In this document: one piece after another, positions 31,778-42,060 of the stretch
Position numbering within the stretch: the first letter of the stretch is position 1
Layout: each line of letters begins with the position of its first letter
From: Porpolomopsis calyptriformis
Taxonomy: Eukaryota > Basidiomycota > Agaricomycetes > Agaricales > Hygrophoraceae
Direction of reading: 5' to 3'
DNA: 64,000 nucleotides
Assembly (NCBI GenBank): GCA_951640195.1
Contig: OX621165.1
Coordinates: 2,232,001-2,296,000, forward strand
The notes under the pieces: model-generated
The model's input: the letters and a program-made list of their open reading frames with translations, nothing else
The model's database searches: none
Told to the model about the DNA's origin: nothing
Translations under genes and position numbers: made by a program

Positions 31778-34700
31778 GAATGCTCCTAAACCACCTTCAA
31801 CTCCAACGACACCTTCTACTTTCAAAAAGACTCCTATGAAATCTACCCCAACTACCTCAACTCTGAAGCATCCTGACCTTTCCAATAAGCTTGGAAAAGA
31901 TGGAAAGCTTACTCCTGCCGAACGAAAATGTCGTTTGGATAACAACTTGTGTATGTTTTGTGGATCCCCAGGTTATATGGCAAAGGAATGTCCAAAGTCT
32001 GGTTCCTCTGCTTCAAAGAAGGCTTCTGGATGTGCCACTACTATCGTCGAACCACCCACTCAGGAATCCCCTACTCCTATTCCGAGTGCCCCTCTGGCTG
32101 CTCTGGAAAAATAGGAGGCAGTCCGCATGAGATGCAGAATGTGGACTGCATTGAAACCATTCCTGCGTCTTCTATTGTAAAGCTCAATGCTTCCGTTCCT
32201 TGCTCTGATTCCTTTTTGATCACTTTATTTATTGATTCATTATCTATTCTAACTCTTATCAATTCAGGATCCACACATTGTTTCTTGGACTTTGACTTTG
32301 ACTATCGAAACAAACTCAAAACATCTCTGCTTCCTCCCAAGCAACTCCGATTGTTTGATGGATCTCAAGGGAGAACCATTGATGCGGGAGTTACGTATCC
32401 TCCCTGTCCGATTTCCGTCTGGAGAAACTCTAGATATTGAGTTTTTGGTCACTCCATTGGATGCATCATGTTCTGCTGTTCTTGGATTCAACTGGCTTAC
32501 CCACTACAATCTGTTGATTGACTGGGTTACAAGCAGTATTTCATTTGGGACACCAAAACCAATGTATTCGTCTTTGTTGTCAACACCTATGCCCTCCGAG
32601 GCAACTCCACTTGACCCTCCAGTTCCGACTCCAACTCCAACTTCACTTCCTCCTGTGTCCATTATTTCGGCAGCCACATTTGTACATGCTAGCAAGCAAG
32701 AAGGATCTCAGTCATTCGTTCTTCAAGCTGCTGATATCTCAAAAGCGCATTCTGTCGACATCTCTGATGTTCCTCTGGACCCTGCATTTTACGCAAAAGT
32801 TCCTCCAGAGTATCATGACTATGCTGATGTTTTCAGTGAAGGAAAATCTAAATGTCTTCCTCCTCATCATTATAGCGATCACCATATTGATCTAGAGGAA
32901 GGTACGACACCTCCACTAGGACGCATCTATTCTCTTTCTGTTGCGGAACAAGAAGCCCTTTGTATATTCTTGGATAAGCACCTTAGAAAAGGTTGGATAC
33001 GTTCCTCCAGATCTCTGGGTGGTGCTCCGATCATTTTCATCTGCAAGAAAGATGGTTCCTTATGATTATGCGTGGACTATTGAGGCATCAATAAAATCTC
33101 CAAGAAAGATCGTTACCCACTTCCACTCATCTCTGATCTCCTGGACTGTGCTAGCAAAGGTTGTATCTACACCAAAATCGATTTGCAAATTGGATACTTC
33201 AATGTACAGATTGCGGAAGGGGATGAATGGAAAACCACTTTCCATACCAGGTATGGTGCTTTCGAATTCTTGGTTATACCCTTGGGTCTATGCAATGCCC
33301 CATCAACATTTCAACGTTTCATGAATGAGATTTTCTCTGACCTCTCCAATATCTCCGTTGTAGTATATCTTGACAATATCCTTATCTACTTGGATAACGT
33401 TGCGGATCACCGGAGACATGTCTGCGAGGTACTCTGAAGACTCTGACTTAACAGTCTTTTCGGAAAATTGGAGAAATGTTTCTTTCATCAAGATACGATT
33501 GAATACCTTGGATTTATCCTTTCCCCTAGTGGAATTACCATGGACCCTGCCAAAATTCAAATTATCCTGGATTGGCTGGAACCACGGAAAATCAAGGATG
33601 TCCAGTCGTTCTTAGGTTTTGGAAATTTCTATAGGCGTTTTATCAACAACTACTCGGGATTGGTATCTCCGCTTACATGACTAACCCGGAAAAACGTTCC
33701 ATGGAATTTCGATACTCTGTGCAAATTCACATTTGAATCTCTGAAGCAGGCCTTCACTTCTGCTCCAGTTCTTGTCAATTTCACTCCGGGATCACGTCTG
33801 GTGGTAGAAACAGATGCCTCCAATTACACCATAGCAGGCATCTTATCAACTTATGCTGAGGATGAATCATTGCATCCCGTTGCGTTCTACTCTCAGACTT
33901 TAACTCCACCGGAGTTGAATTACGATATTCACGACAAGGAGCTATTAGCCATTCACGATAGTTTTCGCAACTGGCATCATTACCTTGAAGGCTCTTCTGA
34001 CCCAGTCGATGTTGTCACTGATCACAAGAATTTGGTGTATTTTTCTACGACCAAACTCCTGTCACGACATCAGGCTCATTGGTCTGAATTTTTATCAGGC
34101 TTTAATCTCATTATTCATTTTCGCCCCAGAAAACTCGGAGCAAAACCGGACTTCTTAACGCATCGATATGACATCAATCCTAAAGAGGGAGATAGCAACT
34201 ACACCAGTATCAATCCTCAGAATCTCCAACCGGTTTTTACCTCAGAGCAACTGGCTTTGTCCCTACAAGCTTTATCCTTATTGGATCCAGTGTTAAAGGC
34301 TGCATTCATTATGGATGTAGACTCCCTCCACTTGAAAATTCGGAATTCACTTTGTGATGATCCAGTGGCTATGGAGCATCTGAAGGTTGTGGAGTTCAAC
34401 TCCGATGCCAACTCCAATCTCCGATGGACTATTGACACTTCCAGTTTCCTTCGTCATGATGGTCATATCTATGTGCCTGACGTAGATGACTTACGACTTC
34501 AAATTTTGCGTATGAAGCATGATCATCCAATTGCTGGTCATTTTGGTTAAAACAAAATGCTTGAATTGATCCGATGAGAATACACATGGCCAGAACTCCA
34601 GACCTTTGTAAAGGATTACTATAACTCCTGTACTGTGTGCGCTAGGTCCAAAGTCCCTCGCCATCGACCTTATGGTTTGCTCAAGCAACTCCCAATTCCA

Positions 34701-35801
34701 GAGAAGCCTTGGAATTCCATCTCCATGGATTTCATTGAGCAACTCCCTAACTCCGATGAATTCTCTGCTATTCTTGTCATTGTTGATTGATTCTCCAAAC
34801 AAGCTATTTTCATACCAACCTTTGACACCATCACTGCTCCTCAACTTGCTCAACTTTTCCTTGTCCATGTATTCTCCAAACATGGAGTTCCCTCACATGT
34901 CACCTGTAACTGAGGCTCGGAGTTCGTCTCCTACTTTTTCCGGTCATTGGGTAAAGTCCTTGACATGTGTCTCCATTTTACCTCCAGGTATCATCCGGAA
35001 GGTGACGGACAAACCGAACAAGTTAATCAAACCTTGGAGCAATACCTACAGATGTATTGTAACTATCAACAGGACAACTGGTCCCATCTCCTGGCTATTG
35101 CGGAATTCGCATATAACAATGCTCTGAATGCTACTACTGGGATATCCCCTTTTTTTGCCAACAAGGGTTATCATCCAAATATTTCAGTACACCCTAAGCG
35201 TGATCTTACTTCCGTTCGAGCCAGAGAATTAGCTGTTGATTTGGATGAACTCCACTCCAAACTCCAAAATACCATCTCCAAAGCTCAAAAGCGTTATCAG
35301 CACTACACTGACTTAAAGCGCATTCCAGCCCCTGATTTTGAAATAGGAACTCAAGCCTTCGTAAAGGCCAAGTTTTTCTGAACTATCAGACCCTCCAAGA
35401 AACTCTTGGAGAAGAACTTAGGTCCTTTCGAGGTCATTGCCTGAGTTAGAACCCATTCCTATACTCTCCGTTTGCCTAGTTCCATGAAAGCTATCCATCC
35501 TGTCTTTCATGTATCACAGTTGGAACCAGCCTCACCGAATACAATTCCGAACTGAGTACAACCTCTGCCTCCTCTGGTAATCTTAGACGGAGAACTGGAG
35601 TTCAAGATCTCCGAAATCCTAGACTCAAAAATTGATAATAGGCGTCGCTTATGCAAATTATTGTATTTGGTTCGTTGGGAAGGCTATGAAGGTACCGACG
35701 AAGAAACTTCATGGATCCTCGCTACTGAGCTAGGACATGCTTTGGAACTTGTCTCAGAGTTCCACTCCGCTTATCTAGAGAAACCCAGACCTGACTATTG
35801 A
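31778..35801 (+). pseudogene. gag C-terminus and pol of element 2 (Ty3/gypsy chromovirus)
   Basis: Plus strand. It starts inside gag: zinc knuckle CMFCGSPGYMAKEC near 31950, protease relic, RT ([13 protein letters not shown] near 33365, where D-D is changed to D-N in the catalytic YxDD box), RNase H (VETDASNYTIAGILS near 33805), integrase, and chromodomain (LYLVRWEGYEGTDEETSW near 35665). Many in-frame TGA codons (for example KDGSL*LCVDY* near 33060) sit where Arg is expected. Small frameshifts occur in the protease region. The N-terminal half of gag is missing. Confidence 0.88.
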
Positions 35802-35849
35802 TTTCTTTTGCTCTTATCTATTCTTTTCTTTGATTCAAAAAATCATTAT

Positions 35850-37241
35850 CTATTCCATTGAAGGGACTATTTCTACATCCCTTATGGGCATTTCCTCCTC
35901 CAACATCTCCGACTCCTCTGACACCTCCGAACTTTCTCCGCTTTCTCCACTATCCTTGTAATCCCCATCTAACAACTCCTCAGTCCTTTCCATGGACTCC
36001 CTCATTCTCTTCATCTCCATTCTCATCTTCCTCATCTCCCCCAAACTCCTTGCAACTCCTCTTTCAAATTCACCATCTCTGACAACTCTGCATTTCCTCG
36101 TTGCCTTTTTCCACTGTGCTCCAGTTCCTCTGTGGCACTCCAGACGCGTTTCCTTTTTGCTGGTTCTTCCCCAACCCAGCATTTGGCCTTTACCTGCTGA
36201 CAGGCGGTATAACTCCAGGCCTTCCCCTGTCCGGTCAGCCACACACACCCCTCCGCGCTCCCTTTCCTAACACAAGGTTCACATGGAGCTGTCAGGACCG
36301 AGGTTCCAAGGGGGTTCTCTGGGCCTAACACGACACAATCAGGGTTGACAAGTGTTCCAAAGAGGCTATTGGATTCGAAGTGGAACTACAGTATGTAGAT
36401 GAGTAAGTCAAAACTACAGTAGTCTACTATAAAATGCATACATTATATATGCATAGCAAATAAAGGGATTTTATGAAGGACTAAGAGGAACGAACATCTA
36501 AGGGTCATAAGGACCTTGTATGTAAGGGGAAGTCATCTACAATATAGCCTTCAAAGGGGACTCTAACAGAATGTATGGGATAAAAAGTAGAAAGGGAAGA
36601 AAGGGACCATTATGGATGGTCCGAATGGTGGAGTGGCTCAGAGTGTGCAAGTCGAGTGCACTTGGATGGCGCACGGCTTTTAGGGATTCCAACGAACCAA
36701 TTTCGGAATGAATCCAATCAGTAGATCCTGAGTTATCTTTGGTTTAGTGCGCAGGTCAAGTATACTCAGATTGCGCAAGATGATATGACATCATCCAAAG
36801 GTGCACAGGACAAGTACGCTCAGATCGCGCAAGATGATATGACATCATCCAAAGGTGCGCGAAACGAGTGTGTTCAGATGGCGCAAGGTATTGGGTTCGA
36901 GATTTCTGACAGGAGCCCTCCTAGATGAACCCCGGTCAACTCCAGAATAAAGCAGATAAAAAAGAAATTACTTACGGCCTCCTGATCAAGGCCTCTTGCC
37001 CTGATCTTTCCTCCGCCGCCATCTCCACCTGCTCCACTTGCTCCACTGTTTGAGCTGCCTCCCTTTTTGCAGCTTTGGCCACCTTTCTGGCCGCTCATCG
37101 TTCCTCTGCTAACTGGCGCTCTTCCTCCGTCCTCCAGGCCTCCTCCGCTTCTTTCTCCACTTCCTCACGTTCTCGTTGTTCTTCGTTTTCGAGCAAGACT
37201 TGCAGTTGTGCAAGTTGGGCTTGGATCTCGTCGCGAGTGGG
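35850..37241 (-). pseudogene. antisense accessory ORF between pol and 3' LTR of element 2
   Basis: Minus strand, starting with the ATG at about 37241 (MPTRDEIQAQLAQLQ). It continues as a Glu/Lys/Ala-rich coiled coil with a stop and a plausible donor near 36970. Far downstream it resumes with a Cys-rich segment at about 36300-36190 (CEPCVRKGSAEGC, then ACQQVKAKC), resembling the small zinc-cluster-like proteins carried by basidiomycete retroelements. It ends in an acidic tail near 35850. Several stops and one frame change show decay. Function unknown; DNA binding is a guess from the Cys spacing. Confidence 0.45.
36747..36886. repeat. 54-bp tandem repeat, about 2.6 copies
   Basis: Units 36747-36800, 36801-36854 and a partial third. 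Each contains GCGCAAGATGATATGACATC, and the core GATGAT..ATCATC is a short inverted repeat. It lies inside element 2 in the region of the antisense ORF, probably in its intron or spacer. Confidence 0.85.
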
Positions 37242-37413
37242 CATTGTTAATGAAGAAGGGTGGTCCACCAGACCTCATTATATATGTTCCAATTTCAAAC
37301 TCCGACAATTCTCCGAAATCCGCCACATTCCGAAACTCCGATTTCTTGGTCATTACCAAATATGGTCAAATTCAGTATGCGGTCTCAAGGGCTTGCCCTT
37401 AAGAGGGAGATGC

Positions 37414-37668
37414 TGTTACATCCCAGTTCCGATGAACTCTGATGAATTCCGATGAACTCCAATAACTCCAACAACTCTGAACACTCCGTACTTTTCACAT
37501 GTTTCCTACTTATGACGTCCTCTGTCGTCACTATGTCTCAGATATAATTATCTAGCAGGTATATAAGTACTGCATTTTTTCCTGTGTCTGTAGACAGAAT
37601 ATCAACTAAGTCCTGTCATTTATCCAACTCCGATCTCCGAAATCAACTCCGAAACTTTGGACCTAACA
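37414..37668 (+). repeat. 3' LTR of element 2
   Basis: 255 bp, TGTTACATCC...GACCTAACA, preceded by a purine-rich tract (AAGAGGGAGA) that fits a polypurine tract for a plus-strand element. It contains GTATATAAGTAC. The partner at 31521-31777 is inverted. Confidence 0.9.
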
Positions 37669-37890
37669 CTATCCAAGTACTGGGCACTCAGGCACTTGGA
37701 TGGTAGTTAACAACCTCACTGGTGTTTATGAGTCACAAGGATGATATGATGAAGCTGAGACCCTCTTCAAGCCCAGTTATCCACTCAGGAGAGCCCAAGA
37801 CCAGTCCAAGACGTTTACAGTCCCATTCTCACCTTTACAATTCATCTTCATCTCCTACCTCTTCTCAAAAGACCTATTCCCCCCCCCCCT
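37669..37890 (+). pseudogene. decayed TPR fragment of an NLR-like gene
   Basis: In broken frames it reads like the kinesin-light-chain type TPR of fungal NLR proteins (VNNLTGVYESQG, then YDEAETLFK). A second such piece is at 38349-38470. No complete frame. Confidence 0.5.
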
Positions 37891-38334
37891 TTGTTGGTTA
37901 CCCCTCATACAGCCCCCCCTCCCTCTCCTGATGACCTATTCATCCAATCAGCTGCCTCTGATCTGTCTTCTCTTGACCCCACACAAGATGATCCCACAGA
38001 AGAGGAACTGCTCTATGTGAACGCAAATCAATACTTCCACATCATAAAGCATTGCATCACCCAAGCTAGGCTTGAGGAACTACATTAACTGTCTAGACAG
38101 TGAAAGGTCCATAACGAACAATACCCAATTCATATATCTGAAATGATTGTCCCCCTCCAGCCCTATCTCCATGAATCCCATCACAAGCATGCCATGCATC
38201 ATCCACATAGTCCAGGTGGTCATTTCCTCACAGCTGAAGAGATCGCCACTCAACAACCCACCAACAGCAAAATTCCCGGCCCCTCAGCGCTACACGACCA
38301 ACATGACGAGGGCGCTGAAGACTTGGGCTATTAA
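37891..38334 (+). pseudogene. decayed NF-YA / HAP2 (CCAAT-binding factor subunit) gene fragment
   Basis: The first exon ends near 38106 and reads EEELLYVNANQYFHIIKH then ITQARLEELH, the NF-YA subunit-interaction helix. After an intron-like stretch 38107-38160 (acceptor CCTCCAG) the second exon reads PYLHESHHKHAMHH, then GGHFLTAEEIA, the NF-YA DNA-binding segment. At the expected Arg positions of the DNA-binding part, His codons (CAT/CAC) stand in place of CGT/CGC, and two stops replace Arg before the intron. The retained intron shows a DNA-level copy, not a retrocopy. HAP2 normally binds CCAAT boxes together with HAP3/HAP5; this copy cannot. Confidence 0.85.
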
Positions 38335-38348
38335 CAACTGGATGGCAG

Positions 38349-39010
38349 ATGTTAGCTGGCTGCGAGGAATATCTTGGCGCTGACCACCCCTCCACACTTA
38401 TGTCAGTGAACAACCTTGCTGGCATTTACAACTCACAAGGAGGATACAATGAGGCTGATATAAAGGGTATACAGGCACCATTAATGCCCATAGGTATGGG
38501 TTTCATTTTTCTTTGCTTTTTTCTACTTACTGACCATCTGCACAAGCCCCACCACCATCATCCACACAACAAGTATGCGCAGATGAGGGAGGGGTAGACA
38601 GGCACCACTAGTGCCCATAGGTATGTTTTCATTCATTTTTTTCCTTCTATTTATTGAGCTTCTATGCAGGCTGTGCTCATGCCTACACCTACACCCACAC
38701 CCACACCCATGCCTATGCCTACCCTCACACTCACGCCCACACCCATGCACACACCCACTCCCTCCCACCCTCAAGGGACATTCCTGCTTGATAGAAGTGG
38801 TTGCATTTCCCCCACATGGCACACGTATCATGTCTGGATCCCGCAACAATACTGTTTGGGTGTGGGACACAGTCAGTTGTGCACATCTGAATGCTTTCAT
38901 GAGATATTCTGATTTGGTATATTCAGTTGCTTTTCCCCCAATAGTGCGCATATCGTTTCTGGACCCAATGACAAAACTGCCTGGTTGTGGGACACGGTCA
39001 GTAGATATGC
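38349..39010 (+). pseudogene. decayed TPR and WD40 fragments of NLR-like genes
   Basis: 38349-38470 reads LGADHPSTLMSVNNLAGIYN, a TPR unit. 38770-39010 reads WD40 pieces (GTRIMSGSRNNTVWVWDTVS, then LVYSVAF) that align with the repeats at 14480-15330 but with CpG changed to TpG/CpA throughout and with frame breaks. Between them lies a CACACCCATGCC-type low-complexity tract (38675-38760). Confidence 0.7.
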
Positions 39011-39050
39011 AGACGAGGGGGACAGATGGGCACTTGTGCTCATAGGTACG

Positions 39051-39390
39051 TTTTTCCATGCTTTTTTTTCTACTTACTGACAATCTATGCAAGCTGCGCC
39101 CACATCCACACCCTCCATGACTAACCACCACCACCATGCCTATGTCCACGTCCACATCCATGCCCATGCCCCACGTCCACATCCACATCCAAGTCCACAC
39201 CTATGCCCATGCCCACACCCATGCCTACACACATGTCTGTGCCTACATCCACCACACCCATGCCTGCATGTCCACACCCACATCTACATCCACCATGCCC
39301 ATACCTACATCCACCACACCTGCGCCCACATCCACATCCACCATGCCCACACCTGTGCTTCTCATGCAAGAATGGATAGATTTCAAATGG
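39051..39390. repeat. low-complexity CCACACCCATGCC tract
   Basis: Degenerate hexamer-like repeats built from CCACAC, CCATGC, CCTACA and CATCCA (about 39085-39365). It is open by chance on both strands and encodes nothing recognisable. Confidence 0.75.
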
Positions 39391-39396
39391 TATCTA

Positions 39397-41243
39397 TTCA
39401 TCACTATCTGATTCCTCATCTTCTTCTTCACCCTCATCCCCACTCTCCTCAAGTAGCACAACCTGTGTTAGTTTAGGATAAGCACCTGGGCATCTACCAA
39501 GTTTTGGAGCTGGAACTTCAAACTGCTTTTTTAGGGTGACTGATGACCTTTTTGCAGCCTCCCATGCAGCCTTCTGCTTCTTATATTTCATCCGCCTTTC
39601 TGCATTCTGCCTTTTACGCTCCTCATCTGCTTCGTACCATTCCTTCATGACTGCAGCTCTCCGAACCCTTGCATCTTTTTGCTCTGCTTTCTCCCTCTCA
39701 GCTCTCTTCTTCCTATCTGTAAACTCCACCACCCACTCATAAAACTCATCAGCTGAGAGAAGCCTCAGTAGTCCATTGCTAACCAACTTCTGCACTCCTT
39801 TAGGTTCATCCTTTTTCTTCTTCTCATAATGTGCAAGCTAACCTCAAAGAATGCTGCAGTACATCTCATTCAAGATGTTAGCTGCTTGTAGCTCCAAAAC
39901 TCAATGCTGAAGGCCTTCAGCATGTTGATTCATCCCATGGAGGGCATCAAGGAGCAAGTTTTCACTTGCAGTCTGTGGAACCAGGGTTGGGAAATGTTGG
40001 GGAAGTTTGGATACAGTGTTTGCTGTGTTATGCTGGAGCTGAGAGGTTGACAATAGGGGTGAGGGGGATACTAGGCATGCTAGTTGTGTGCTTGTGAGCC
40101 ACTGTAAAGCTGCACTGACTGCTTTCTACATTGATGCTGTAGTTTCAGCTAGCAATAGTGCATCATTAGGAGTTGGAAGGCTATCAGGTATGCCAATCTC
40201 GCTGTCATTGCTATCGGGATTATTAACAGAGAGATCCTGCAGAAGCTTTGCAATAACTTTCACCAGACTTGTAGGTTTGACTGGGAGGTATCCTTCACAG
40301 GATGTCTCCTTACTGGGGGCTGTCATCACCTCTGTGATAACATTTGGATTGAATGGCCACACCCCAGTCTTTCGGAATGTAGCATGGATTGTTTCAGGAG
40401 TCATTGTGCAAAGGTGAGCCCTTCCGTATATGTCTAAAAAATTGGTTTTATCAACCTTTCTTCCAGTCTCTCATTCATACCTATCACATTCAATAGTCCA
40501 GAAGTGCTTCAAGATACTAAACACAACCACATCAAGACCTTGGAAGATGTGGGTGGTGTGTGCAGGATAGCAGAGGACAAGGATTTCATGTGTACAGGCG
40601 TATTCAAGGAAGCCACAGGTATAGTGTGAGTTGTGACCATCCACAAGTAGTAGCTGGTATTTACCACCCATAGCCTTAGCAGCTGTGTGCTTATTGAAGT
40701 GTTTGATCTACTCAATCCCAATTTCGCCATCTGTCCACCCCTTCTTTGAATATCCCAGCCTTCTGAAAGGTAAGTTTGTTATACAGCAGATAATTGCTTA
40801 AGCTTACAATGCATTTGTAGGATTATCTTGCACCCATTTAACCTGGTAAGCTGAGCCTTTGAAAATAACTGCTGGTGGAATTGATGTGCTATTGGCAGAT
40901 ATAGTTTCTATCACCATAATGTTTTCTTGACTTCCATCTTGCTGCTGGTACTGTGGACCAGGCTTACGTGCCCCCATCACCCTCCTCGGCACCCCATTGA
41001 ACCTTGAAGACCAACCTCATCCACACCCCAAGTCTGATCCTCCGAAATACTATATTTCTCCACTGTTTGACCAAGTAGCTCATAGAAAGCAGCCTTTGTG
41101 AATGGGTTCACAGCCTACCCACATTTTGTTTCTAGAGGTCAGGACCATGACATTTTAATATCATTGGAATGCTTCTTGACAAAGCAATCTGTCCAATTTT
41201 TTCCTACACCATCCACTAGGAAAAGGGCTCCAAGATGAGCCTG
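39397..41243 (-). pseudogene. pogo/Fot1-like DDE transposase, catalytic and C-terminal part
   Basis: Minus strand. Going 5' to 3': DQTWGVDEVGLQG near 41030 (first catalytic Asp), MVIETISANSTSIPP near 40900, LLLVDGHNSHYT near 40630 (second Asp), HIFQGLDVVVF (third acidic position), then MTPETIHATFRKTGVWPFNP and a Lys/Glu-rich C-terminus (KKRAEREKAEQKDARVRR) ending at 39397. This order is that of pogo-group DDE-1 transposases in basidiomycetes. Several stops and lost Arg codons show it is dead. The N-terminus lies at 48359-48740, because a gypsy element inserted within the gene. Confidence 0.85.
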
Positions 41244-41580
41244 TGTTAAGGTGCAGGGTCTCCCAGTTAGCTTTGGGTGCTCAACAGAAAGAACCAAGAT
41301 CCTTGCTGAAAGCTAAGGGGGGGGTGTCTTTGTTGAGATCGAAACTAAGGAATACAAACTCTGACTATACTACTTATCTACTCTGAGTTTGAATTCTATG
41401 ACTCAACAACAATCCATGGAATGGCTGACTCAGCTGCTGCGCAACTGTGGATGGAGTCATCACCAACCAATGGCAGTAATCCCTCTAATCAACGAGTAGG
41501 AAAGGAAGGTGGTGGATGGGTGAGATAAGATTAGATGAGTTGTGATAAGATAGAAATGAAAACATGGACGCATCGTAACA
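41244..41580 (-). repeat. 3' LTR of element 3
   Basis: 337 bp; downstream LTR relative to minus-strand coding. Very similar to the LTR at 48022-48358, with a few transition differences. Confidence 0.95.
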
Positions 41581-41689
41581 TCACTCTCCCTTCAGAATCG
41601 CATCTGCGTGAGGTTAACGTAGACATTGGAGATGTCTTGAACAGTCTCGTAGGAGCCAGCATGGAGCATAACAGGGGATAGTGGGGAGA

Positions 41690-42060
41690 TAATGACTGTA
41701 TCATTGTTGGATATCCAAGGCTGAAAGAGGGAGCGTGAGCTGATACGTACGAAGTACTTGGCTGCGATCGTCTAGTTGTATAACAAGAGTGACGGCGTTG
41801 ACCGGGCCTTCCTCATAGATCCAAGCTCAGTGTACATGAGAGGGGAGGTGAGGAAGAAGAATGGAGGTGTCAAAGTCAGAATCCAGAACGCGATCGACTT
41901 CGATTGGTGTGAGTGGGATGATGACATCAATGTTATCAGACTTCATCAGTGGTTTGTAGCCTTCGCCATACAAGTCGGTGACAGGATCATAAAGGCGATC
42001 GTCAATACCAAAGAAGTTGTCCATACGTATAACACAGATTTGGAGCTTCAGGGCTGGTCA
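41690..42060 (-). pseudogene. post-chromodomain reading frame of element 3
   Basis: Beyond the chromodomain, on the coding strand, an open stretch (41827-42024) reads MDNFFGIDDRLYDPVTDLYG and then PLTPIEVDRVLDSDFD. It is protein-like in composition but not recognised. It could be a C-terminal pol extension or a small third ORF. Confidence 0.4.

Noticed and set aside
36630..36720. tRNA-like stretch (GGTGGAGTGGCTCAGAG)
   Set aside because: No acceptor stem or T-arm consensus could be paired; it lies inside element 2.
38675..38760. CACACCCATGCC repeats as a telomere-like array
   Set aside because: The unit is irregular and not TTAGGG/CCCTAA; it is simple low-complexity DNA.
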